DNA from: Zanthoxylum bungeanum
Lineage: Eukaryota > Streptophyta > Magnoliopsida > Sapindales > Rutaceae
Reading direction: 5' to 3'
DNA length: 64,000 nt
Assembly (NCBI GenBank): GCA_019454045.1
Contig: SKCR01026844.1
Location: forward strand, 27,025 to 91,024
Below the pieces are notes generated by a model. That model was not told where the DNA came from, did not search any database, and saw only the letters and a program-made list of their open reading frames with translations. A program made the translations under genes and the position numbers. Position 1 is the stretch's first letter; every line of letters begins with the position of its first letter. Below, in pieces: positions 10,853 to 21,245 of the stretch.

Positions 10853-12509
10853 TGTAGGAAACGATTTTCCTTAGTGCGGCAGATGTTTCTTATGGTGGCA
10901 CCGATCCGGTATGGATCTTCAAAATTTTCTTTGCCTTCTCCATTTGTTGTAGTAGCCAAGATCAATCATTTGGTGTCTAACAATTAGATCAACCACTTGA
11001 TATTCCGAACTATGACTCGAAACCAACAAACTGAAGTGTGGACTTCACTCACAAAGATTAAATCTCTAAACTATTTAGAGATTTAGGATGTCACAATGAT
11101 GTTTGGCTCTTTGGAATTTCAAATACTCTCACAACACTTGTGAATATTTGAAGTTATTATCTCTTTTCTCTCAAATCTTTCTCACAACAATTGTGTGAAT
11201 GAATGCAAAGTGTTAACCTTAGGAAGTGAGAGAAATGGTAGAGATTATATTCTCTTACACAAGCCAACTAACATTATCATTAAGCATCTAATGCTTTCTT
11301 GCAATGGCCAACCCAAAAATGTGAATGCTATACTAAAGCATAAGAAATGTTAAGCTAAAGACAATGACTTTGTCATTAAGGATTCAATGCTTTCTTTCAA
11401 TGGCAAACATATAAATGTGGAGGACATACCAAAGTATAAAATGCATAAGTTAATGACAAAACTATTAGGTATATCCAAGCCACCTAATAGACATAATTGC
11501 TTGGATGACATGATAAGTCATATGGCTTTGTCTCCAACGGTAAATAAAAATCAATATATTAATAATGATTTATTTACCTTTAATTATGTTGTAGTAATTA
11601 TCTCATAATTATTACTAACTTGATTATCTCATAATCAAGACTTGATTATCTCATAATCAAGACTTGATTATCTCATAATTAAAGAATTCTAGAAAACATT
11701 AAGTTAAACTAATTTAACACAGTTTTCATTTGTGACAATAAATATTATTAATCTCATTAATAATATATAAATATAAAGTGAGCATATAAATAGACAATCT
11801 AATTATATTAGGTTTGCTACAGTTAGTCGAGCTAGCAAGGGGACCAAATGGACCTACGGTTCCGAGCTCCAATAATTCCGAAATATTAATTAAACTCTTT
11901 AATCAAATATTATGAATTATTAACTCCGGGTTATTCCATTAAAAATGTGAAGTTGAATTTCCGTTACCGTAGATGGATTAAATAAACCGAGCATCTTCGA
12001 TGTCCATCGATATAGTCATTACATATGGATATAGCCCTTCACGAATATCTCATAAATAAAGCCGGGTCAAAATTTCGTTAAACCCCTCTAAAAATTTTGT
12101 CTCTTAAGCATCATTGATTCTATAATGAACAATTAATTCATAATAATTATGAATATATAAAACTTTCTATTCGCAATAGAAAAGTTGAGCGCTCAAATTG
12201 TTCAAGTCCCGAATCAACTCTTAAAAAAAAATATTCTTCTACTTCTCGTAAGAATGAGTGAATTCCATATCTTGTAAAATATTCCTAGCTACACACCAAA
12301 CCATATCCCCAAAATACGTAGTTATTGGCCGGGAATGCAACACCAACCTCACCATCGTAAATCAAAGGACATAGCCTATCATGCAGGAGTTCGTAGTACA
12401 CTCAAGATTAAGATCGAATCCATATATGACCATCTTTTAGATAAAATAAATTTCTTTAGTTAACGGATATTAAAAGAAATTTATATTTATCTAAGTCCAG
12501 TCCTATATG
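10853..12509 (-). repeat. copia B 3' LTR, larger part
   Basis: Aligns with the right LTR (35103 onward) over its whole length. On the plus strand it starts TGTAGGAAACGATTTTCC. It breaks at ATATG, where copia A1 is inserted, and resumes at 28949. Confidence 0.9.
11591..11766. repeat. CTC-loop hairpin array in copia B left LTR
   Basis: Tandem 22-bp units CTTGATTAT-CTC-ATAATCAAG at 11619, 11641 and 11663 (the third has one changed arm base). They are flanked by a related hairpin of 11-bp arms with one mismatch at 11591-11615 and one of perfect 11-bp arms at 11742-11766, both also with loop CTC. The right LTR has only two tandem units (about 35870-35910). Confidence 0.85.
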
Positions 12510-12626
12510 TGTTGGAAAGTTATGACCCATAGCGTCACTGTTTGTAAAAGACATTGTGTTTTTGTACAAAATTAACTATGTAGCAATGAAATTGCCTTTT
12601 ATCGTTTTGTAATTTATTTACTTTGA

Positions 12627-12635
12627 TATATAAAT
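12627..12635 (+). promoter_or_regulatory. TATA box of copia A LTR
   Basis: TATATAAAT about 117 bp into the LTR. The same word is at 6024-6032 (A2) and 51575-51583 (A3). Confidence 0.55.
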
Positions 12636-12928
12636 AGTAGAAGTCCTTATGATTAGTTCCGGATTGAGATGATATGAGACAGTATCAATCCACAAAGGTT
12701 TAAGCATTAAATATCTCTAGTCGTAGTATTATCGAGATTGGACATCGATAATGCGGAATAGACTAGTATTACACTTGTGCGCGTTGTGAGGGCATAACAT
12801 CATCGTTCTCATATATTTAAGTATTGGATACTTATGCAAGTGCGATAGGAGGTCGTGTTTTACCGATGGTACGGAAAACAGCTTCGCTCTGGATAGACCC
12901 CGCGGGATCCCATTGGTAGTGTGTCTAT

Positions 12929-13147
12929 GTGTCTATGGGAGTCCGCTTTAGGGTAGGTGTATTTGGTCTTAACCTGACACTTGCATCGCTAGTACTTGCG
13001 ACAATCGATATGCTTTGGTTTTGGTCATCCAGAACTTTAACAGGTTCTGTGTACGCCTCTTCTGGGTTTATTGAGAATCGTAGTGTATTGGATGTGATGT
13101 CAAGACTGAAGTATCACTTCAGACATATGGAGATGATGATCACATAG
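12929..13147 (+). CDS. short ORF inside copia A LTR, unknown
   Basis: A 72-codon frame with an ATG at 12935; the upstream GTG is less likely to be used. It reads FGLNLTLASLVLATIDMLWF and later RSVLDVMSRLKYHF. The same frame persists in A2 (6325-6543), A3 (51873-52151 and 61851-62129) and A4 (61179-60871, minus), and in part in A1's 3' LTR (27483-27806), where the other copies run to about 92-102 codons. A1 and A2 stop earlier through a TAG in place of CAG. I know no family for it. It lies in the predicted 5' exon of the transcript. It may simply be open by descent. Confidence 0.35.
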   Translation: MSMGVRFRVGVFGLNLTLASLVLATIDMLWFWSSRTLTGSVYASSGFIENRSVLDVMSRLKYHFRHMEMMIT

Positions 13148-13535
13148 AGATTCAAAACTAGTTCTCTATTGTGTTGCAACCATCGGGATAATATGACCAG
13201 GTCAGGATTATTGATATCCGATATGTGCTTCGTACGGGGCAGACACTATTCCAGCCCCAGGCTTTGCACGTGAACATCAGATACTGGATCGCTATACGTA
13301 ATACTACATACACTACGCTTGATATAGATCGTATATTCCATTAAGAATATATTTCTGGAGAATTGGGTAGGCATGACGCTTTGCTAGAAGCCAGTCTTGT
13401 CTCGTAAATCGGTAAAAATGTAGTACTAAGTACATACGTGTTCGGATAGTCCAATGACCAGATTTACTGCCAACATGTCCAGGGATCTCTTGGGTCGCTT
13501 CCAGAAGATTCACCGATGACGTATGATTCGAGCAT

Positions 13536-13890
13536 AATTAATCTGGGATTAATTGCGGAGAGACTTTATCTTGGATAAAGTACTATTTGAAGAAAGAGAA
13601 GATTAATTTGGAATTAATCGATAAAATAATATATTTGATATATTAAACGAAATTAGATTTCGACGCAGAATTAAAATTAGATTTTAATTCGGGCAAACGA
13701 GTTAATTTAGAATTAATTTATTAGCGATGTGAATAGTAATTTTGCTAGGCATAATTATTTAATTAAATTCGATTTAATTACATCACGACGGAAGTTCGTT
13801 AATTCGAAATTATCGAACCCGGGCCCGGGAGTGTTTGTGGGCCCACTCGCATTTGGAATTGAGTGGGGCCCACTCGTATTTGGAATTGAG
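13536..13890 (+). repeat. micro-hairpin array in A1 5' LTR
   Basis: Hairpins with 3-nt loops, in order: AATTAATC-TGG-GATTAATT (13536-13554); ACTTTATC-TTG-GATAAAGT (13563-13581); GATTAATT-TGG-AATTAATC (13601-13619); TAATATAT-TTG-ATATATTA (13627-13645); CGAAAT-TAG-ATTTCG (13648-13662); 10-bp arms with loop TAG (13668-13690); TTAATT-TAG-AATTAA (13702-13716); 9-bp arms with loop TCG (13760-13780); 11-bp arms with one mismatch and loop CGA (13794-13818). A GC-rich pair, GTGGGCCCACTC with GAGTGGGGCCCAC, closes the array. Confidence 0.88.
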
Positions 13891-14429
13891 TGGGGCCCAT
13901 ATGTCACATCAAATGTCACATCACTTGTCACTTTAAAGTAGTTTTTTGGTGATGGGTTTTGGTGGTGGCTTCTAATACACTCCAAAGTCAAGCTTTGATT
14001 GACTTTTACCAAACCAATATTTGGTATATCAATTAATTATTTTTGAAAACAATTAACACAAGCTTCATTCTCTCTCACCATTTCCGAAAATCACAAGCAT
14101 TTTTCTCTCCCATTTTGTTCTCCATTTGACCGAAAATTGGAAAGAATAATATCAAAAATTGTGGCAATTTTTGAGTGCTAGCACACACACTCTTCAAAGA
14201 ATCATATCAAGGTGTTAGGGAAACCAACTTGAGAGTTTGGAATCACAAGACAAAGCTTGGAGCTTGGTGGATCCCTTGGCCGAATACACAAAGCTTCTTG
14301 GAGAAAAATCTTGTTGTTTGACACATCTAAAAGCCGATCAATGTAAGTGTGTTTTCGCCACCCTTCTTTGATTATTCATTCACATTTTATGCTTGATTTG
14401 ATCTTGGGACTAATCTAGAATCCCAACAA

Positions 14430-14441
14430 TGGTATCAAAAC
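14430..14441 (+). other. primer-binding site of A1 (decayed)
   Basis: TGGTATCAAAAC one base after the LTR, two changes from the initiator-methionine primer site TGGTATCAGAGC. Confidence 0.7.
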
Positions 14442-15959
14442 TAATTTGAGTAAAATCAATTTGAGCATGATTTGATAAAATTGATTGATTGAGTATGCTT
14501 GAATGATGATATATTGAAGTTGTATATGATCAATTTCATGAAATATTGATTGGATCAAATTTTTGCCCTATACATGGCTTGGCCGAATGTTGATATTACC
14601 CTAGGGTCATGATATTTTTTATTTCTTAGATCATTAGATGACTTGAAAGGATTGGGAAATATTGATTTAAAATTCAATCGGATTGAAAACAAAATCGGAC
14701 ATGAAATACCCACCATTGCCGTGACTAATATAGCATGTAATGACTTGATTTTTTGATTCAAAAATGTTGGACATAAGTTGAACAAAAGAATACATAATTA
14801 ATTAATTAAATTGTATTTTGTAAATATTAATTTAGATAATTAATTGATGTATTACACTTTAGTTAATTGAATTATAAAATTTGGAATTTTAAAATTTGAT
14901 TAATTGGGATTGATTTTGAATTGGGCTTGAATTTGTTGTATTTGGGCATAATGGGCTTGGTTGGGCCAAGTTGGTTTAGGCCAATTGGATTGGATCCAAA
15001 TTGGGCCTAAATCATTCCATTAAGTCCATATATAACAAATGAGCTTTAAAAGTTTAATTGGGCCTTATGGGCCGAAATTGGTTTCTTTACAAATGAGGGT
15101 GATTCCTTAATTGGGCTTGGTAATTGGGTTTGACCCATATTGAACAAATCCCATGCCTTATGAAATCAATTGAAAACCCATCGGACTTTAATTAAACAAA
15201 CATTGGATGTTAGTTGGGCTTTGAGACCCGATAAGATTAGATTTGGAATCAAAGTCGTTAAAACACATTAAAAAGTGTAGTTTTTTAATTTGGAATTAAA
15301 TAAATGAATTAGTATTGAATAAGAATTAAATTAGATTTAACGAGTAGTTCGATATAATTCAAAAATTCGTACTTTGAGTACTTATTCTCAAACGAGTTGG
15401 ACTCGCGCAAAATCAAATCGTTGTTTGAACATTGGATGATCACATAATTCAAAGATTAATTAATTGGATTAGGTTGATTGAATTGCATGCTATGAATGAA
15501 TACATAGATGTGTTGAATGAATAGCGTATATCGGATATATATTAGAGGGAAATGACAATTTTGGAAATTGTTGTAAATTTAGAATTTATTAAATTGGACC
15601 TGCGTGTCCAGCCTTATCTCTCATTGATTCTTTATATTCTCTTCTCACCTAATTCCCCTCAATGTCCATGAGGTTTCTCTTATTGTATTATGTAATTGGG
15701 TAGAAGTAGAATAGTGCTAGCCGGGGAGAGGAATGTGAGTGATTTTTTCTAGGAACAATCTGTTAAATATCCATCCGTATATCGTTATTAATTTACTTTT
15801 CGCGCCTTATTATGCTTTTAGAATGCATGCTTAAGGGTGTATGATGAGACCTACAAAGATAATTAATTGGTTGCCAATTACGCGAAAAAACCCTTAAAAT
15901 ATATTAAGCGTTTTTCCTTCCATTGAGTGATTCTTACTCAAGATCGAAAGTTGGCATTG

Positions 15960-16340
15960 GTTTGTTGGCCAAAGTCAAGACCTTTGTCAATTGTGGATGT
16001 GTTTGAATCATGAAGGCTTTGTTCCACATCGGTTTCTTGTCCAAGTTGTGATTTGTTGGCCAAAGTCAAGTTCACTTCTTGTCCATCGACATTGATTACG
16101 AAGCTTTCCATGTCAATGAGTCCCGCTTAATTGGAATCATTAAGCTTGTTGTGCCAAAGCCAAGGCTTAGTTGATTCAGAGGAAAAAGGTTAGGCAAATA
16201 TATTGGATATATTGGTATATATATTGTATATATGTTTCGGACTTGGATGTCCACCTACCGAATCTAGAAATTGGATGAGATCCAATTGATCTTCGAGATC
16301 TACCTAGTTAAATATCATACAACCTGTTGGCCAAAGTCAA
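15960..16340 (+). repeat. repeated 16-nt word in copia A leader
   Basis: GTTGGCCAAAGTCAAG occurs near 15964, 16051 and 16326, with a fourth diverged form (TTGTGCCAAAGCCAAGG) near 16149. The same four are found in A2 (9350-9720) and A3 (54896-55280). They lie close to the 3' end of the putative intron. Confidence 0.7.
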
Positions 16341-16602
16341 GGTTGTGTGTTATTTAACGAGATCCTAGCCCACTAGGAAACTGGATTTCCAGAGTACTCG
16401 ACAGAGGGTTAGAGGCTCGCCGAAAAATAGTGGGAGGCTAGTATTGAATTTGCAATTTCGTTCAGATACTTAGCTTTACGCGCTTTCAAATTATTTCGTC
16501 AAAATTATTTTATTAGTTGGACTAATACAATGTTATTTTTCTTGTAACAGTTAGACTGTACCCATATATCGTTGATTAGATAGTTGGACTATCGTAATCA
16601 AG

Positions 16603-17401
16603 ATGACGGGAAAGGGCAGTGTCTGAGATATTATCATGGGCGAAAATGTTTTCAAGGGCACAAACTTTTCTGATTGGGAAATGAATCTGAGGATAGTCAT
16701 TGGATCCGAGAGGCTGCTATATACTATAGAGACACCTCTTGGGCCTAAGCCAAGACCTGATCAGTTACTTGAGCTGGAGCTTTGGAAGACTCACAGCGAT
16801 GACAACTCTACTGCTCAGTCTATTATGCTTGCTGCTATGACTCAGTATTTTCATCGACAGAACAAGGAATTTGATCCCTATAACATGTTGGCGAGGTTGC
16901 ATGATCTTCACCGATCTAACCGTAAATCGCAAAGATATGAGTTACAAAAGAAGCTCTTCCGTGCACGTAAGTCAAAAGGCATGTCTATTGAGTCCCATGT
17001 GGCACAGATGATAGTTGACATTGATGAGCTGACTCAGATGGGGATAGTCTTTGAGGCTGAGACTTCCATAGATTTGATCTTGCAGTCTCTCCCCGACACT
17101 TGGAGAGGGTTTATCATCAACTATAACCTGATGAACCACGATGATACTCTTGGAGAGTTGATGTCTATTCTGAAGGAAGCTGAGAATGAGTTTCTCAAGG
17201 GCAATAAGCGTGAGGCACACTTTGCTTCAACATCTCAGTCTCACAAGGCTTGGCCTAAGACGCTTGGTGGTGTTAAAAAGAAGAAGTATAAGAGAAAGGG
17301 CAAGGCCAAATCATCAAAGGCTTCTGGGAAGCCTAAGGACAAATCTCAGGATGTTTGCCTCTAGTGCGGTAAGCGGGGTCACTAGAAGCGTGACTGCCGC
17401 G
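16603..17401 (+). pseudogene. copia A1 gag
   Basis: ATG at 16603, then a TGA after seven codons (16624-16626); the frame is open again from 16636 to 17364. It contains GTNFSDWEMNLRIVIGSERL, an LHDLHRSN block and LPDTWRGF, typical of copia gag, followed by a lysine-rich linker. The CX2CX4HX4C zinc knuckle (17356-17397) keeps its metal ligands, but two stops fall inside it (17362 and 17383), where A3 has CAG and TGG. Gag would build the particle and bind element RNA. Here it is non-functional. Confidence 0.92.
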
Positions 17402-17430
17402 AGTTTAAGACGCTCCAGAAGGAGATTAAA

Positions 17431-17876
17431 GTGGGCAAGGCACCAGCTTCAGGTATGTTTGTTATTGAAATAAACATGACTACTTCTAGTTTTAAAAATT
17501 GGATTTTTGATTCTGGTTGTGGTACTCATATATGTACTGATATGCAGGATCTACGGATTAGCAAGAGACTGGCCTCAGGGGAGATTGATCTACGCGTCGA
17601 AAATAGGGCACCAGTCGTTTGACTGTTGGCACTTTTGTTTTAGAACTGCCCTCAGGGCATGTACTTGAACTATCTGACTGTTATTATATACCTAGTTTGA
17701 CTAGGAATATTATTTCCATATCTTTGTTAACCCAATGTGGGTATAATTTTGTATTCAGGAACACTAGGTGTTTTGTGTATAAAAATGATGTAGAAATTTG
17801 CACTGCTATTGCAAATAATGGTCTTTATATTTTGAATATAAATCAATCTCAAACATAATATAACAAACAAAAGGCT
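17431..17876 (+). pseudogene. copia A1 protease region
   Basis: Frame 17431-17622 carries NWIFDSGCGTHIC, the copia aspartic protease core with catalytic Asp at 17509-17511. The domain continues in another frame at 17619-17858 (DCYYIPSLTRNIISISLL), so a frameshift lies near 17620. Protease would cut the gag-pol precursor. Confidence 0.88.
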
Positions 17877-18840
17877 TAAAATGAGTAACAAAGATGAAAC
17901 TTATATGTGGCATTGTCGTCTGTGACACATAAATAAGACTCACAATTCCACACTTTCGAAGAGTGGGTACTTGGACGGATTTGATCCAAATTCATATGAC
18001 GTCTACGAATCTTGCTTATTAGGCAAAATGCCTAAATCACCTTTTAGTGGTAAATGTGAATACGCCACCGAACTGTTAGCCCTCGTTCATAGTGACGTAT
18101 GTTGACCCATGTCTAGCCAGACTAGAGGTGGATACGAATACTTCGTGATCTTTACGGATGATGCATCACGTTATGGTTATGTGTATCTTATGAGACACAA
18201 GTCGAAAACTTTTGAGAAATTCAAAGAGTTTCGACATGAAGTTGAAAAACAAACCGATAATAGTATAAAGATATTACGGTCGGACCGTGGTGGTGAATAC
18301 TTGAGCAATGAGTTTCTAGATTACTTAAAAGAATATGGTATTATTTCACAATGGACTCCTCCTGGAACACCGTAATTAAACGGTGTGTCCAAACAGAGAA
18401 ACCCAACTTTCTTAGACATGGTAAGGTCTATGATGAGTCGCACAGAGCTACCTATTTCCTTCTGGGGATATGCATTAAATAGTGCAATTCTTATTTTGAA
18501 TAAGATTCCGTCAAAATCTGTTCAACAGACTCCGTATGAGATATGGACAGGAAAGAAACCGGGTTTCTCATTCCTGAAGATTTGAGGATGCTGAGCATAC
18601 GTCAAACGTTTGGAATGTACCAAACTTGAGCCCAAATCGGATAAATGGCTATTCATAGGATATCCTAGGGAAACCAAAGGATATTACTTCTATCACCCAT
18701 GAGAGAACAAAGTATTTGTTGCTCTACATGTGATTTTCTTTGAGAATGAATTCCTAAATGCAGTGGTAAGTGGGAGGAAAGTGGAACTCGATGAAAGTCG
18801 GAATGATACTGTTTCTGGCATAGAATCCTAAACGGAACAA
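17877..18840 (+). pseudogene. copia A1 integrase
   Basis: GAG-pre-integrase block YMWHCRL followed by HINKT, and a zinc-binding C-x-x-C region around 17990-18030. The catalytic core has HSDVC, FTDDASRYGYVYLMRH and SDRGGEYLSNEF. Stops lie at 18103 (TGA in the C-x-PM motif), 18373 (TAA), 18583 (TGA) and near 18700 and 18829. The third catalytic residue, Glu in A3 (GVSERRN), is Lys here (GVSKQRN, about 18391), so the enzyme would be inactive even without the stops. The TAA at 18373 sits at the same codon as a stop in A3. Confidence 0.9.
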
Positions 18841-20544
18841 GAACAGTCCATCCGGGATGAGACTGTACCACAATCTTCTATTACACAAGGACCGCATAGG
18901 TCAAAGAGAGTCAGGAAACAACTTGAGAGGTATGGGTTTATGATCTCACCTCATGTAGATATTAATCTTATTGAGGATAACAAACCGGCTACGTATAAGG
19001 AAGCAATACAAGATATCGATTTCGCTTTTTGGCAATAAGCCATGAAGTCCGAAATGGATTCCATGTACACCAACCAAGTTTGGACACTGGTTGATGCACC
19101 AGAAGGCGGAAAGCCTATTGGTTGCAAATGGGTTTTCAAGAAGAAGACCGACATGGATGGAAACGTTAGGCTTGTAGCGAAGGGGTATCGTCAACGATAT
19201 TGTGTCGATTACGATGAAACTTTCTCACCCGTTGCCATGATTAAATCCATTCGGATAATGCTTGCTATTGCTGCATATTTCGATTACGAGATATGACAGA
19301 TGGACATTAAAATCACTTTCCTTAACGGAAACCTTTTGGAGGATGTTTACATGCAACAGCCTGACAGTTTTATCATGCCTAGACTTACAAACAAGGTTTG
19401 CAAGTTAAATCGATCCATTTATGGATTGAAGCAAGCATCGAGGTCTTGGAACCAATGTTTTGATGAGATCATAAAAGAATATGATTTCATTCAAAGCGAG
19501 GATGATCCTTGTGTATATAATAAGGTTAGTGGGAGAGCACTGACTTTTATTATCCTTTATGTTGACGATGTATTACTTATTGGCAATGACATTCCTATGT
19601 TAACGTCGATGAAAGCTTGGCTTTCATTGAAATTCTCCATGAAAGATCTGGGAGAAGCAACCTTTATTCTAGGAATAAAGATCTACATGGTTAGATCTAG
19701 AAAGCTGCTTGGACTCTCCCAGAGTACGTACATTGACAAAGTGTTGAAGAGATTCAACATGGATCAGTCCAAGAGGGGAATGTTGCCAGTGTCACATGGC
19801 GTCTATCTATCTAAGGACATGTGTCCTAAAACTCAAGATGAGAGAGACAACATGAGTCGGATATCGTTCGCCTTGACAGTCGGATCGATCATGTATGCCA
19901 TGATATGTACGAGACCTGATGTCTCCTATGCTTTGAGCATGTGTAGTCGCTATCAGGCCGATCCAAGTGAAGGTCACTGGATGGCGGATAAGAATATCCT
20001 TAAGTATCTTAGACGAACTAAGGATGCTTTCTTAATCTATGGAGATGGAGAACTTGAGGTAACTGGGTATACCGATATAAGTTTCCAAACCGACAAAGAT
20101 GACTGCAAGTCGCAATCCGGGTACATATTTTATTTGAATAACGGAGCAGTAAGCTGGAAATCTTCCAAGCATGAGACTGTTGCCGATTCAACGACAGAAG
20201 CGGAGTATATTGCTGCAGATGAAGCAGCAAAAGAGGCAGTTTGGATCCGAAAATTCCTAATTGGATTAGTAGTAGTTCCGTTAGCAGCTGAGCCCGTTCC
20301 ATTGTATTATGACAATAACGAGGCTATAGCGCAGGCTAAGGAACCGCGGTCTCATCAACGATATAAGCATGTTCTTCGACATTTCCATCTGATACGTGAG
20401 ATCATACATCATGGTGATGTGAAGGTCGAGAAGGTCCAATCAGATGACAACATTGCAGATCCGCTGAAGAAAGCTATTCCTCGGCAAAGGTTTGAGCGAC
20501 ATGTACATAGTTCAGGTATTAGATGCTTGAGTGACTGGCTATAG
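18841..20544 (+). pseudogene. copia A1 reverse transcriptase and RNase H
   Basis: RT starts after a Ser-rich linker. TAA at 19036 (after TGGCAA) breaks the frame at the same codon as a TAG in A3, and TGA at 19295 follows DYEI. From 19300 a 414-codon frame is intact: KITFLNGNLLEDVYM, YGLKQASRSW, the catalytic LYVDDVLLIGND (YVDD at residues 87-90) and DLGEATFILGI. RNase H has GYTDISFQTD, STTEAEYIA and YYDNNEAIAQAKEP. The frame ends at TGA/TAG-free CLSDWL just before the polypurine tract. These enzymes copy element RNA to DNA; the N-terminal breaks make this copy inert. Confidence 0.93.
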
Positions 20545-20547
20545 GCC

Positions 20548-20558
20548 AAGTGGGAGAT
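20548..20558 (+). other. polypurine tract of A1
   Basis: AAGTGGGAGAT directly before the 3' LTR (TGTTGG at 20559). It is identical in A3 (59497-59507) and in copia B (29295-29305, minus strand). Confidence 0.85.
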
Positions 20559-20861
20559 TGTTGGATGGTTATGACCCATAGCGTCACTGTTTGTAAAAGA
20601 CATTGTGTTTTTGTACAAAATTAACTATGTAGCAATGAAATTGCCTTTTATCATTTTGTAATTTATTTACTTTGATATATAAATGGTAGAAGTGCTTATG
20701 ATTAGTTCCGGATTGAGATGATATGAGACAGTATCAATCCCCAAAGGTTTAATCATTAAATATCCCTAGTCGTAGTATTATCGAGATTGGACATCGATAA
20801 TGCGGAATAGACTAGTATTGCACTTGTGCGTGTTGTGAGGGCATAACTAGGCCTGGGCATT

Positions 20862-21245
20862 ATCGGATTCGGATCGGATCGGATCAAATCCGAATCCGAT
20901 CCGATCCGAATCACTCACTTAAATTTGATCCGATTGGATTCGAATATCGAATCAAACTCGATCCGATTCGATCCGATTATTATCGGATCGAATCGGATCA
21001 AACCAATCCGATCCGAATAATTTCGGATCGGATCAGTTTGATTTGATAACATATTCGAATTTGAAATAGTATTCGAAATTTGATAATGATCCGAAATTTG
21101 ATAATGATCCGAATTCGATAAAAATCCGAAATTTGATAAAGAGCCGAATTGGGTAAAAATATTCGAAATTTGATATTGATCCGAAATTTGACAATGATCC
21201 GAATTCGAAAAAAACACCCGAAATTTGATAATGATCCGAGTAACC
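20862..21245. repeat. left subterminal repeats of the hAT element
   Basis: First a dense block of GGATCGGATC/GATCCGAATCC words (20862-21035), including internal palindromes. Then 18-21-bp units such as GATCCGAAATTTGATAATG are repeated about nine times to 21240. The right end (25478-25580) has the GGATCGGAT words only. Subterminal motifs of this kind are normally the transposase-binding sites of hAT elements. Confidence 0.75.

Larger units (their letters stand above)
12510..14428 (+). repeat. A1 5' LTR (1,919 bp)
   Basis: Starts TGTTGGAAAGTTATGACCC and ends AGAATCCCAACA. A TATA box (TATATAAAT) lies at about 12627-12635, putting the probable transcript start near 12660 and most of the LTR in R/U5. 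An LTR ORF, the micro-hairpin array and the splice-donor-like site follow in order. Confidence 0.92.
14343..16550 (+). other. putative leader intron of A1 (2,208 nt)
   Basis: Donor-like GTAAGTGTG at 14343 in U5; acceptor-like TTTTTCTTGTAACAG ending at 16550; branch-like ACTAATAC at 16521. The gag ATG is at 16603, 53 nt further, exactly as in A2. The interval holds the primer-binding site, a TGGGCY-rich block (about 14910-15230) and four copies of a GTTGGCCAAAGTCAAG-like word (15963-16340). It has no credible coding sequence. Confidence 0.55.

Noticed and set aside
11619..11683. CRISPR-like array (22-bp palindromic repeats)
   Set aside because: Units are directly tandem without spacers, in a plant LTR retrotransposon; they are hairpin repeats of the LTR.
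16972..17220. minus-strand ORF opposite A1 gag
   Set aside because: Shadow of gag; no recognisable domain.
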